This document shows, in pieces, positions 8,647 through 16,626 of a stretch of 64,000 bases of DNA (its first letter is position 1; every line of letters starts with the position of its first letter). A program made the position numbers and the translations under genes. The stretch lies in NCBI GenBank assembly GCA_018435665.1, contig JAHDND010000013.1, positions 20,183-84,182 on the forward strand. The letters are read 5' to 3'. Below the pieces are notes generated by a model. The model searched no databases and was not told the DNA's origin. It saw only the letters and a program-made list of their open reading frames with translations. This stretch comes from Candidatus Thiosymbion sp. Lineage in GTDB: Bacteria > Pseudomonadota > Gammaproteobacteria > Chromatiales > Chromatiaceae.

Positions 8647-11220
8647 TCAGTCATGGGCCAAGGCTCCCGTCCATGGCTGCTCGGTAGCCACGACGCGGAA
8701 GCCGATCGTGTTCAGACTCAGATTCGACGGCAGGCCATCCCGCGCCGCCGATCGAGACAGGTCCGGGGAACTCAGACAGGAGCCGCCCCGTAACACCATG
8801 GGCGCCGGCCCCATGCGGCGCCTCGTGTCGAGACACTGCCCCTGAGCGCCACCGTATCCAGAATCATAGACCGAGCAGGTCCACTCCGCGACATTCCCGA
8901 TCATATCCTTGAGCCCCCAGGGATTGGCGGCGTAGGTCCCCACCGGGGCGGTGTAGAGGTGCCCGTCACGGCAGGGCACCCGAGCCCCCTCGATCCGGCG
9001 GTTGTCATCCTTGGCGGTGAGGACCGTTTTATCGGCCGTGTTGGCGTTGTAGCAGGCATCCTTGGGATCCTCACCCCAGTAGCGGCTGGTGGAGGTGCCC
9101 CCCCGGGCGGCGTATTCCCATTCCTCCTCCGTCGGCAGCCGGTAGGTGCGGCCCGTCTGCTCGCTCAGCCAGGTGGCATAGGCGTTGGCATCGTTCCAGG
9201 TCACGCATACCACCGGGTTTTGGTCGCTGACGGGGTAGCCGGGACTGTTCCAGATGAGGCTGAGGTCGGTGACAAGCTCGACGCCCCGGTCATCGACCCG
9301 CAGGCAGGCGCTCTCGCGATCGGCCTCGGTCCGATAGCCCGCCACCTCGACGAAACGGCCGAACTGGCCGAGGGTGATCTCGGTCTGGCTCATGGCGAAG
9401 GGCACCGCCACCCTGGTCCGATGCAGACGTTCGTCCTCCCGATGCCCGCTCTCCTCGGGGGGTGATCCCATCGTGCCTTCACCGGCCGGGATGACCCGCA
9501 TTGCCGGTCCGGTGCCGCCCACCTTGAGCGGATCCGCAAAACCCTCCCCGGGTCTCAGGGGTTCGAGGACACGGGGGGCGACGACGGGAGGAGCGATGAC
9601 CGGTGGCGCAACAACGGGGGATGCGACGACAGGAGGAGCGTCGACGGGGGGGGAAACGACGGGTGGCTTGACAACCGACTCTCCTGGGGCCGAGGTCCCG
9701 GTATGGCTTGGCGTTGGAGGCTCGACGGGAGGCTCCTCCTTGGCGAGGGAACTGGGGGCTTCAGAAGGAAGCTGCTCCTTGACGAGGGATGTGGGAGCTT
9801 CGGCCGGGGATGCGGGGCCTTCGGCGGGGGGACCGGCCACTCCCGCGGGCCTCGGCGGTGCCTCAGCGGTTGGGGGTGCTATTGCGGATACCGCATTTCC
9901 CGCGGGAGGGGCTTCAGCCGGAAGCCCCGGCGCTCCCGCCCCGGGCCGCTCCGCCATTTGGTCCCCCCAGGGTTCGGTTGGCTGCCGGGTCCACCACAGC
10001 CAGCCCGCGACACCACTCAGTAGCATCACCCCCAGCAAGAGGGTGATCCAGCCCCCGGGCGAGGACCGCTTCCGGGCCGGTAAGGGCTGGGAGGCGTCCG
10101 AGGCCAGGGGGGAGGCCGCCGGGGAGGGCGTCCGGGAGGCCTGAGAATCCGCGGCTCTGGCCGCCCCCCCGAAGGGTGCCCCTTCCACGGGGGCGGTGCT
10201 GAGGCGGGTGACATCCGTCGCGGACACCTGAGAGATGACGATGGTCGCTTCCGTCGTCACCGGTTCGCCCCCGAACAAGAGCTGCCGCCAGGCGGCCACG
10301 GACTGGGGACGCTCCTCCGGTCGCAGAGAGCAGGCCAGATCGATGGCATGGAGAAAGGCATCGGGATAGCGGCCTTGGCCCAGGATCCGCGCCGGTTCCT
10401 GGGGCTGGCCGAGGATTTGTTCCGAAGCCGACTTGGGACTGACCCCCGTGACGGCACGGTAGACGGTGGCGCCGAGGGCGTAGAGGTCGGTCCAGGGTCC
10501 CTGCCGGCCGCTCTGATCATGCTGCTCGATCGCGGCATAGCGGGGGGTGAAGGTGGTGAACACCGAGGTCTCGGCGCTCAGGGCGACATTGCGCGCCGCG
10601 CCGAAATCGATGAAGACGGGGGAACCGTCTGGCCGGATCAGGATATTGGCGGGCTTGATGTCGCGATGCAGGATATTGGCGGCATGGACCCGCTCCAGAC
10701 CATCCAGCAGTGAGGCCAGCATGGGTCTGATCTCGGCATAGGGCAGGGTCCCGCGCTGATCCAACAAGTCTGACAGCGGCAGGCCATGCTCGAACTCCAT
10801 GAACATGTAGGCGCTGCCGTTGGCCTCCCGATACCGGGTGACGCGCACGATGCTGGGATGGGGGTGGGGGTGACCCAAGCCCCACAGGGTCCGCGCCTCC
10901 TGGAGAAAACGCTCCCGGGCCCATTGAAAGGCCTCGGCAGTGGCCGGTGACAAGGGCCTGATCTGACCGTCCGCCTCACGCCGCGCCAACTCGGTGGGCA
11001 AGAATTCCTTGATGGCCACCGTTTCATCCAGATGGATATTCTCCGCCTCGTAAACGATGCCGAAGTTACCCGCGCCCAGGATACGCAAGATGCGGAACTC
11101 ATCGATCATCTCGCCGGGCTGAAGCCCTTGGTCTGCGGCGTTCACCATGATGCTCGGGGATATCTTTCCGGTGTGGCGGTCAGGGTCAATGACGGTCTTG
11201 CCCACTTGGCTATACTCCAT
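8647..11220 (-). CDS. ppkA: PpkA-type Ser/Thr kinase fused to FGE-sulfatase-like domain
   Basis: The 857-residue chain starts with a Hanks-type kinase (about residues 43-320): glycine loop GAGNFG 49-54, Lys71 in VAIKEF, HRDIKPAN 185-192 and DFG 205-207, all intact. A Pro/Ala/Val-rich linker carries one transmembrane helix (WITLLLGVMLLSGVAGWLWW), then a periplasmic stretch with a 15-bp repeat array. The last 250 residues are a formylglycine-generating-enzyme/SUMF1-like domain (MSQTEITLGQFGRFVEVAGY, VTWNDANAYATWLSEQTG, LPTEEEWEYAARGG, GNVAEWT, VLRGGSC, GFRVV). Together with the FHA proteins and the PppA phosphatase it forms the threonine phosphorylation switch of the T6SS. The start at 11220 is preferred over the frame's first codon at 11319, whose extra residues look like non-coding sequence. 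Confidence 0.88.
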   Translation of the reverse strand: MEYSQVGKTVIDPDRHTGKISPSIMVNAADQGLQPGEMIDEFRILRILGAGNFGIVYEAENIHLDETVAIKEFLPTELARREADGQIRPLSPATAEAFQWARERFLQEARTLWGLGHPHPHPSIVRVTRYREANGSAYMFMEFEHGLPLSDLLDQRGTLPYAEIRPMLASLLDGLERVHAANILHRDIKPANILIRPDGSPVFIDFGAARNVALSAETSVFTTFTPRYAAIEQHDQSGRQGPWTDLYALGATVYRAVTGVSPKSASEQILGQPQEPARILGQGRYPDAFLHAIDLACSLRPEERPQSVAAWRQLLFGGEPVTTEATIVISQVSATDVTRLSTAPVEGAPFGGAARAADSQASRTPSPAASPLASDASQPLPARKRSSPGGWITLLLGVMLLSGVAGWLWWTRQPTEPWGDQMAERPGAGAPGLPAEAPPAGNAVSAIAPPTAEAPPRPAGVAGPPAEGPASPAEAPTSLVKEQLPSEAPSSLAKEEPPVEPPTPSHTGTSAPGESVVKPPVVSPPVDAPPVVASPVVAPPVIAPPVVAPRVLEPLRPGEGFADPLKVGGTGPAMRVIPAGEGTMGSPPEESGHREDERLHRTRVAVPFAMSQTEITLGQFGRFVEVAGYRTEADRESACLRVDDRGVELVTDLSLIWNSPGYPVSDQNPVVCVTWNDANAYATWLSEQTGRTYRLPTEEEWEYAARGGTSTSRYWGEDPKDACYNANTADKTVLTAKDDNRRIEGARVPCRDGHLYTAPVGTYAANPWGLKDMIGNVAEWTCSVYDSGYGGAQGQCLDTRRRMGPAPMVLRGGSCLSSPDLSRSAARDGLPSNLSLNTIGFRVVATEQPWTGALAHD
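9577..9666 (-). repeat. 15-bp tandem repeat, six units, in kinase linker
   Basis: Six 15-bp units (9577-9591, 9592-9606, 9607-9621, 9622-9636, 9637-9651, 9652-9666) encode PPVVS/PPVDA/PPVVA-type pentapeptides at about residues 519-548 of the kinase. The array extends the periplasmic linker before the FGE-like domain and probably varies in length between strains. Confidence 0.8.
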
Positions 11221-11555
11221 TGTAGTTTCCGCGCCCCGGGCTGATCGGGATCTTTCCCCGGATCTGCTCTGAGGTGGACTGCGGATTGTTTCCCCAATCT
11301 TTCCCACACGGGTCCGCATCCCCGGCAGCGCAATCGCGGGATTCTTCTATACTCATCGCAAATCCCTTGACGGTTTTCCCGGGTCTTGGGACCTTGGGAC
11401 CTTGGCGAGGGATCACCCACATAGGATCCCGCGGGATTGCCGACCCTATGCCAGTGGTTCACATCCCCGCCAGACAGCCTTCGACCTTCCCTCCGTCCGC
11501 TCGTTTGTGACCGCAAAAACCAGATGATTCGGGTATCAATCAGGAAAACCACGCC
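11221..11555. other. Divergent intergenic region between kinase and tagH
   Basis: This 335-base gap separates the divergent kinase and tagH starts, so it should hold both promoters. Visible features are TATACTC-type elements near 11348 and just inside the kinase start, a TTGACG at 11367-11372 without a good partner box, and a short direct repeat of CTTGGGAC around 11389-11409. No small gene is convincing. Confidence 0.4.
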
Positions 11556-13307
11556 ATGGCGATGAAGATCCGCGTCACGCGACTACGCGGCGAGGGGACC
11601 GCGTCACGTGAGCTGATTCTGCAAAACCCCACGGCGACGGTTGGCCGCAACCCCGACCGGGATGTCTTTCTGGACGACTCCGAGCGCGTCGTCTCGGGCC
11701 AGCATGCCCTGATTGAAAGCCGCGGCAACGAGATCTGGATCACCGATATCAGCCGCAACGGCACCTTCGTGAACCAGTCCAATGAGCCCCTGCCACCCCA
11801 CCAGGCCGTGGCGCTGGCCCCCTCCGACCGCGTCCTCATCGGGCCCTTTGAACTGCGCATCAGTCTGGTCGACGACACCGCGCCCTCCCCTCTCCCATCC
11901 CGGCCTCCCGAAGATCAGGAGGTGAGCCTGCCGGGTCTCTTCGGGACCGGCCAAGCCGCCGATATCCTGGATCTCCTCGGTGGGGGTGAACAACCTCGGG
12001 GGGTCCCCGGGGCTGGTTCGCAACCCCGACTGCGTGATCAGCCCTTCGCGGATGCGGCGGCACTGGATTCGCGCCTGGCCGGCCCCGCCAGGTCCGCCGT
12101 TCCCCAGTCCGCCCCCGAGCTGACCCCCGTGGAGCATGTCTGTTATCGGCCACCCCAGCCCCAGGTCCTTCCCCAGACCATTCCGGAAGGCTACGACGTC
12201 TTGCGGGATATCTGGACGGGGCCCGGGGAACCCTCGCCGTCGCCGGCCACCACGCCACCCCGGAGCGAGGTGGCGCTGGGGGATGATCAGCGACCGAGTC
12301 CGGCACCTCCGTCGCCCGCCACGCCGTGGGACTTTTCCGCCGATGCCTCCTTTCCGCCGGCGGGTCACCTGGCCGCCCCCGCCGCTCCACCCGTCCCCGA
12401 ACCCGCTTCCGCCCACGGCCCTACCTCAACATCCACCCTCGATTTCGGCCCCGCCTCTGCCCCGGGCCCAGGTTCTGCCCCTACACCCCCCCTTGGCCCC
12501 GCCTCTGGCCCAGCCCCGACATTGGCCCCGTCCACGCCAGGATCCGCGGCACCGAACCAGCCTTTACCAACCTTGGGATCGACCCCCAGCACCCTCGCGC
12601 CAGGGGCGCAACTAGCGGCCGGATCTGGCCCCCCCCCCGCCTGGGACCAGGCCTGGGATCACACCAGGGGTGGCGAGGCGGCGCTGGTGGCGGCCTTTTT
12701 CCAGGGACTGGGTCTCGCGGACCGGATGGACAGGATGACCCTGGAGCACCCCGAGGCATTGATGCACCAGGCTGGGGCCCTCCTGCGGGAACTGGTCGCG
12801 GGTTTGATCGGGATCATGATGGGACGCGCCCAGTTCAAGAGTGAGCTCAGGCTAGGTGTCACCACCATCCGACCGGTGGAGAACAACCCCTTCAAATTCG
12901 CGGTCGACCCCGGAGACCTGCTGGAACGTCTGCTGTTACGGCCCAGCCCTGGCTTCATGCCGCCGCTGGCCGCGGCCCATGAGGCCTTCGACGACATCCG
13001 GGCCCACGAGATGGCAATGACGGCGGGATTGCAGGCCGCCCTGCGCGCGCTCCTGGCTCGCTTCGCGCCCGCCGAGCTGGAACATCGCCTGAGTGGTCCC
13101 TCGCGACTCGAACACTGGCTGCCCATGGCGCGCAAGGCCCACTTCTGGGACCTCTTCACCGCGGCCTACGCCGAGGTCGCCGCCGATGCCACCGAGGATT
13201 TCATGCAACTTTTTGGGGACGCCTTCGCGGCGGCCTACCGTGAACAGATCGACCGGCTGGCGGGCAGGCGCGAAGGGGCGGCGGCAGCCAGCCGTTCAGA
13301 CACCTGA
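11556..13307 (+). CDS. tagH: TagH, T6SS FHA-domain protein
   Basis: A 583-residue protein with an N-terminal FHA domain (about residues 20-105: VGRNPDRDVFLDD, VSGQHALIE, SRNGTFVN). A long Pro/Ala/Gly low-complexity linker (about 110-360) follows. The conserved TagH C-terminal domain comes last (about 365-570: LVAAFFQGLGLADRMD, LLRELVAGLIGIMMGRAQFK, NPFKFAVDP, EAFDDIRAHEMAM). TagH/Fha1-type proteins bind phosphothreonine made by PpkA and promote T6SS activation. AGGA lies about ten bases before the ATG. It opens the plus-strand operon that continues with tssJ, tssK, tssL and tssM, the usual order for the membrane-complex module. Confidence 0.93.
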   Translation: MAMKIRVTRLRGEGTASRELILQNPTATVGRNPDRDVFLDDSERVVSGQHALIESRGNEIWITDISRNGTFVNQSNEPLPPHQAVALAPSDRVLIGPFELRISLVDDTAPSPLPSRPPEDQEVSLPGLFGTGQAADILDLLGGGEQPRGVPGAGSQPRLRDQPFADAAALDSRLAGPARSAVPQSAPELTPVEHVCYRPPQPQVLPQTIPEGYDVLRDIWTGPGEPSPSPATTPPRSEVALGDDQRPSPAPPSPATPWDFSADASFPPAGHLAAPAAPPVPEPASAHGPTSTSTLDFGPASAPGPGSAPTPPLGPASGPAPTLAPSTPGSAAPNQPLPTLGSTPSTLAPGAQLAAGSGPPPAWDQAWDHTRGGEAALVAAFFQGLGLADRMDRMTLEHPEALMHQAGALLRELVAGLIGIMMGRAQFKSELRLGVTTIRPVENNPFKFAVDPGDLLERLLLRPSPGFMPPLAAAHEAFDDIRAHEMAMTAGLQAALRALLARFAPAELEHRLSGPSRLEHWLPMARKAHFWDLFTAAYAEVAADATEDFMQLFGDAFAAAYREQIDRLAGRREGAAAASRSDT

Positions 13308-13314
13308 TAGGACC

Positions 13315-13361
13315 TTCAAGAGGGCGTTCAACAGGGCATTCAGCGTTCAAGAGGGCATTCA
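13315..13361 (+). repeat. 16-bp direct repeat between tagH and tssJ
   Basis: TTCAAGAGGGCGTTCA (13315-13330) recurs as TTCAAGAGGGCATTCA (13346-13361), with a third partial copy between them. It fills the short gap before tssJ and could affect its translation. It is too short and irregular to be CRISPR-like. Confidence 0.55.
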
Positions 13362-13362
13362 G

Positions 13363-13854
13363 ATGATCCATGTCCAGGGCATATTTCCGCATGGCCGCCG
13401 GGGCCTGTTCCTCCTGCTCCTGGTCGCCGGCCTCATGTTGCTGGCCGGTTGCGCCAAGCCGGAAAAACCCCCCCTCAAACTCAACCTCGAGATCGCGGCG
13501 AGCGGGGATCTGAATCCGGGACCCGACGGCCGGCCCTTGTCCGTCGTCCTGCGCCTCTATCAGCTCAAGCAACCAGGGAGCTTCATGGGGGCCGATTTCT
13601 ACAGCCTCTTCGACAAGGAGGCCGCGGTCCTCGGCGGCGATCTCGTGACGCGGGAGGAGATGACCCTGAGACCGGGTCAAGTACTGCACCTCCAGCGCAC
13701 CCAGGAGCCGGCGGCATCCTATCTCGGCATCCTGGTGGCCTACCGGGCCCTGGAACGGAGCCATTGGCGGGCAGGACTGATGCTCCAGCCCGGGGTGGAC
13801 AACCGCGTCCGGGTCCAGGTCACCGCCGACCGGGTTTCGGCCCAGGCTCAATAG
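13363..13854 (+). CDS. tssJ: TssJ, T6SS outer-membrane lipoprotein
   Basis: A 163-residue lipoprotein with a signal peptide and lipobox LLAGC (Cys30). The body fits TssJ: SGDLNPGPDGRPLSVVLRLYQLK, then SFMGADFYSLFDKEAAVLGGDL and LHLQRTQEPAASYLGILVAYR. TssJ sits in the outer membrane and binds the periplasmic end of TssM to form the T6SS membrane complex. The ATG at 13363 is chosen; an open frame reaches back to 13093 but overlaps tagH. It is followed 12 bases later by tssK with a strong ribosome site. Confidence 0.93.
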   Translation: MIHVQGIFPHGRRGLFLLLLVAGLMLLAGCAKPEKPPLKLNLEIAASGDLNPGPDGRPLSVVLRLYQLKQPGSFMGADFYSLFDKEAAVLGGDLVTREEMTLRPGQVLHLQRTQEPAASYLGILVAYRALERSHWRAGLMLQPGVDNRVRVQVTADRVSAQAQ

Positions 13855-13866
13855 GAGGACCTGCAG

Positions 13867-15204
13867 GTGTGGGATAACAAGGTCCTGTGGTTCGAGGGGC
13901 TCTTCCTCCAGCCTCACCACTTCCAGCAACACGATCGGTATCTGGAACATCTGGTCGATGCCAAGTCGGGTTTCGGCCTGGTGGAGCCCTGGGGACTGCA
14001 ACGACTGCGGGTCGATGCCGAACTCCTGGGGATGGGCCGCTTCGCCCTCACCGAGGTGGCGGGGATCCTCCCCGACGGGACCCCCTTCGATGCCCCCGCC
14101 AGCGATCCCCTGCCCCAGCCCCTGCCCCTGCCCCTCGACGATACCGCCGCCGGACAGATCGTCTACCTTGCCCTGCCCTTGCAGCGACCCGGCGCGGTTG
14201 TCAGCGGCGGCCCGGAGCGCGCCGAGACCGGCCTACGCTACCGGGCCGGCGAGCTCAAAGTGCGCGATAGCGCCGCGGGGGCGGACACCGAGGCCCTGCT
14301 GGAGATCGGACGACTGGACCTCCGCCTGCTGCTGGAAAGGGAGTCCCGCGCCGGTCATGCCTGCTGCGGCGTCGCCAGGATCCTGGAATGCCGTCCCAAT
14401 CGGGAGCTGGTGCTGGATCAGGACTACATCCCCCCGGCCCTCGAGGTTCAGGTCAGCCCGCGTCTGGCGGATTTTCTGGAAGAGGTCGCCGGACTCCTCC
14501 ACCGCCAGGCCGAGGCCAGGGCCGCCCGGGTACGGGGCGTCGGCCGCGGCGGCGTCTCCGACTGGGCCGATTTCCTCTTGCTGCAAGTCATGAATCGGGC
14601 CGAACCGGTGATGATCCATCTGACCCAGGTTCGGGGGCTGCACCCCGAGGCCGTCTTTCGCTACCTGCTCGGCCTGACGGGGGAACTGGCCACCTTTGCC
14701 AGCGCGACCAAACGCCCGGGGGAGTTCCCGCCCTATCGGCACGAGGACCTGGACGCCAGCTTCACCCCCCTGATGGTGCGCCTGCGGGAGTATCTCAGCC
14801 GCGAATATCTGGAGCGGGCCATCGCCATTCCCATCCAGGAGCGTCAGTTCGGCTTCCGCATCGCCCTGGTGGCGGACCGTTCCCTCCTGGCTGGCGCGCG
14901 CTTCGTGCTGGCCGCCCAGGCCAATCTCGATTCCCAAACCCTGCGCAACCGCCTGCCGGCCCAATTCAAGATTGGTCCCATCGAACGTATCCAGGAACTG
15001 GTCAAGCTGGCCTTGCCCGGTATCGCCCTCAAGCCCTTGCCGACCCCGCCCCTGGAGATCCCCTACCACGCAGGCAGTGATTACTTCGAGCTCGACCGCG
15101 GCAGTGAATTCTGGAAGCAACTGGCGGAGGGTGGCGGCTTCGGTCTCCATGTCGGGGGGGAATTTCCCGGTCTGGCACTCGAGCTCTGGGCGATCCGCGA
15201 GTAA
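13867..15204 (+). CDS. tssK: TssK, T6SS baseplate connector
   Basis: A 445-residue protein of standard TssK length beginning with the hallmark WDNKVLWFEGLFLQPHHFQQ, followed by DRYLEHLV. TssK trimers link the baseplate to the TssJLM membrane complex in the cytoplasm. It starts with GTG at 13867, with AGGAGG at 13853-13858 overlapping the tssJ stop, so translation is coupled to tssJ. The C-terminal region has the expected FELDRGSEFWKQL and FGLHVGGEFPGL. No truncation or frameshift is seen. tssL follows after three bases. Confidence 0.96.
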   Translation: MWDNKVLWFEGLFLQPHHFQQHDRYLEHLVDAKSGFGLVEPWGLQRLRVDAELLGMGRFALTEVAGILPDGTPFDAPASDPLPQPLPLPLDDTAAGQIVYLALPLQRPGAVVSGGPERAETGLRYRAGELKVRDSAAGADTEALLEIGRLDLRLLLERESRAGHACCGVARILECRPNRELVLDQDYIPPALEVQVSPRLADFLEEVAGLLHRQAEARAARVRGVGRGGVSDWADFLLLQVMNRAEPVMIHLTQVRGLHPEAVFRYLLGLTGELATFASATKRPGEFPPYRHEDLDASFTPLMVRLREYLSREYLERAIAIPIQERQFGFRIALVADRSLLAGARFVLAAQANLDSQTLRNRLPAQFKIGPIERIQELVKLALPGIALKPLPTPPLEIPYHAGSDYFELDRGSEFWKQLAEGGGFGLHVGGEFPGLALELWAIRE

Positions 15205-15207
15205 ATC

Positions 15208-16626
15208 ATGACCAACCTCGACCCCTTCCAGCGGCCCGGAGATGCCGGTGAGACCGTCATCCGGCCGATCCCGGGTGGCCGGCGGTCCCCGCTCGGCCCC
15301 TCTCCGTCACCCGCCCCCCCTCCGCCAGCCGCGCCCTCGCCTGACCCGGTGGCCTCGCCCCAACCGGGTTGGCCCGAACTGGCCCCCGAGGCCCTCCTGC
15401 TCAATCCGCTGGTGAGTTGCGCCGCCGGGTTGCTGACCCTCGCCGGGGAATTGCGGCGCACCCTGACCCATCCCGATCCCGCCGGTCTGCGCGAGGGACT
15501 GGTGCGACAGATCCGCGCCTTCGAGACCTGTGCCCGGGCCAAGGGTCTGGTGGATGCGGTGGTGCTGCCGGCGCGCTATGTCATCTGTGCCCTCATCGAC
15601 GAATCCGTCCTGGATACCCCCTGGGGCGCCCGGAGCGTCTGGAGTCATCAGGGTCTCCTGATCAGCTTCCACAACGAGACTTGGGGTGGCGAGAAATTCT
15701 TTACCGCCCTCGACCGCCTGCTGGCCTACCCCCAGGGCAACCTGCACCTCCTGGAACTGATGTACCTCTGCCTGGCCCTGGGCTTCGAGGGGCGTTACCG
15801 CACCCGCCCCGACGGCCAAGCCCAGCTCGAACGGGTCCGGGAACAGCTCTACCAGACCATTCGCGGTCAGCGTGGCGATCCGGAGGCTGAACTGTCCCTT
15901 CACTGGCGGGGGATGGCACTGGCCCCTCATCCCCTCTTCCAGCAACTGCCCCTCTGGGTGTTCGCGGCGGTCACCGGGCTCCTCCTGGTGGGGCTATTCG
16001 CCTTCTACAGCCTTTCGCTCAACCGCCACTCGGACCCGGTCTTTCTGGCCCTGAACCAGCTCGATCAGGGGCTCGAGGTCATCGTGGAGCGCCCCCGCGT
16101 GCCGGTTCAGGAGCCGCCCCCCAGCGAGCCAACCCCGGTCCCCCTCACTCCGCCCCTCACCCTGCGCCTCCTGCTGGCGGAGGACATCGCCGCAGGGCGC
16201 CTGGAGGTGGTCGACCGACCCGGGGGCCAGACCGTCATCATCCGCGGCGACGCCCTCTTCGCATCGGCCAGCAGCCAGATCCTGCCGGCCTTCGAACTCC
16301 TGGTGCGTCATATCGGCGAGGCCCTAGCTCGGTTGCCGGGGCGGATCCTGGTTACGGGCCATTCCGACAGCCTGCCCATCAAGACCCTGCGCTTCCCATC
16401 GAACTGGCACCTCTCCCTGGCTCGGGCCGAACAGGTGACCCAGGCCCTGATCGCGGTGGTCGGTGATGCCTCGCGTTTCACCGCCGAGGGTCGGGCCGAT
16501 GCCGAGCACCTGGTTCCGGAGAATCCCCGGGACCCGCGTAATCGTCGGGTCGAAATCACCCTGATGACCCCGAGCGGCCGGACACCGACGGCGCCGGCGG
16601 CGGCGATTGCAGGTACCACGCCATGA
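15208..16626 (+). CDS. tssL: TssL (DotU) with C-terminal OmpA domain
   Basis: A 472-residue inner-membrane protein. After a Pro-rich cytoplasmic head, the DotU domain (about residues 65-235) shows NPLVSCAAGLLTLAGELR, YVICALIDESVLDTPWG and FFTALDRLLAYP. One transmembrane helix lies at about 250-272 (LWVFAAVTGLLLVGLFAFYS). The C-terminus is an OmpA/MotB-like peptidoglycan-binding domain (ILVTGHSDSLPI, LSLARAEQV, NPRDPRNRRVEITL). The OmpA extension anchors the T6SS membrane complex to the cell wall, as in other evolved TssL proteins. The stop overlaps the tssM start as ATGA at 16623-16626, consistent with coupled translation of the two partners. Confidence 0.95.
   Translation: MTNLDPFQRPGDAGETVIRPIPGGRRSPLGPSPSPAPPPPAAPSPDPVASPQPGWPELAPEALLLNPLVSCAAGLLTLAGELRRTLTHPDPAGLREGLVRQIRAFETCARAKGLVDAVVLPARYVICALIDESVLDTPWGARSVWSHQGLLISFHNETWGGEKFFTALDRLLAYPQGNLHLLELMYLCLALGFEGRYRTRPDGQAQLERVREQLYQTIRGQRGDPEAELSLHWRGMALAPHPLFQQLPLWVFAAVTGLLLVGLFAFYSLSLNRHSDPVFLALNQLDQGLEVIVERPRVPVQEPPPSEPTPVPLTPPLTLRLLLAEDIAAGRLEVVDRPGGQTVIIRGDALFASASSQILPAFELLVRHIGEALARLPGRILVTGHSDSLPIKTLRFPSNWHLSLARAEQVTQALIAVVGDASRFTAEGRADAEHLVPENPRDPRNRRVEITLMTPSGRTPTAPAAAIAGTTP

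Noticed and set aside
7605..8654. Start of the Sel1 lipoprotein at 8654
   Set aside because: It would overlap the kinase stop and lacks a ribosome site; ATG 8597 gives a normal lipoprotein signal length. Coupled translation remains possible.
13315..13361. Short repeated units suggestive of CRISPR
   Set aside because: Only two or three units, no regular spacers and no cas genes anywhere in the window.
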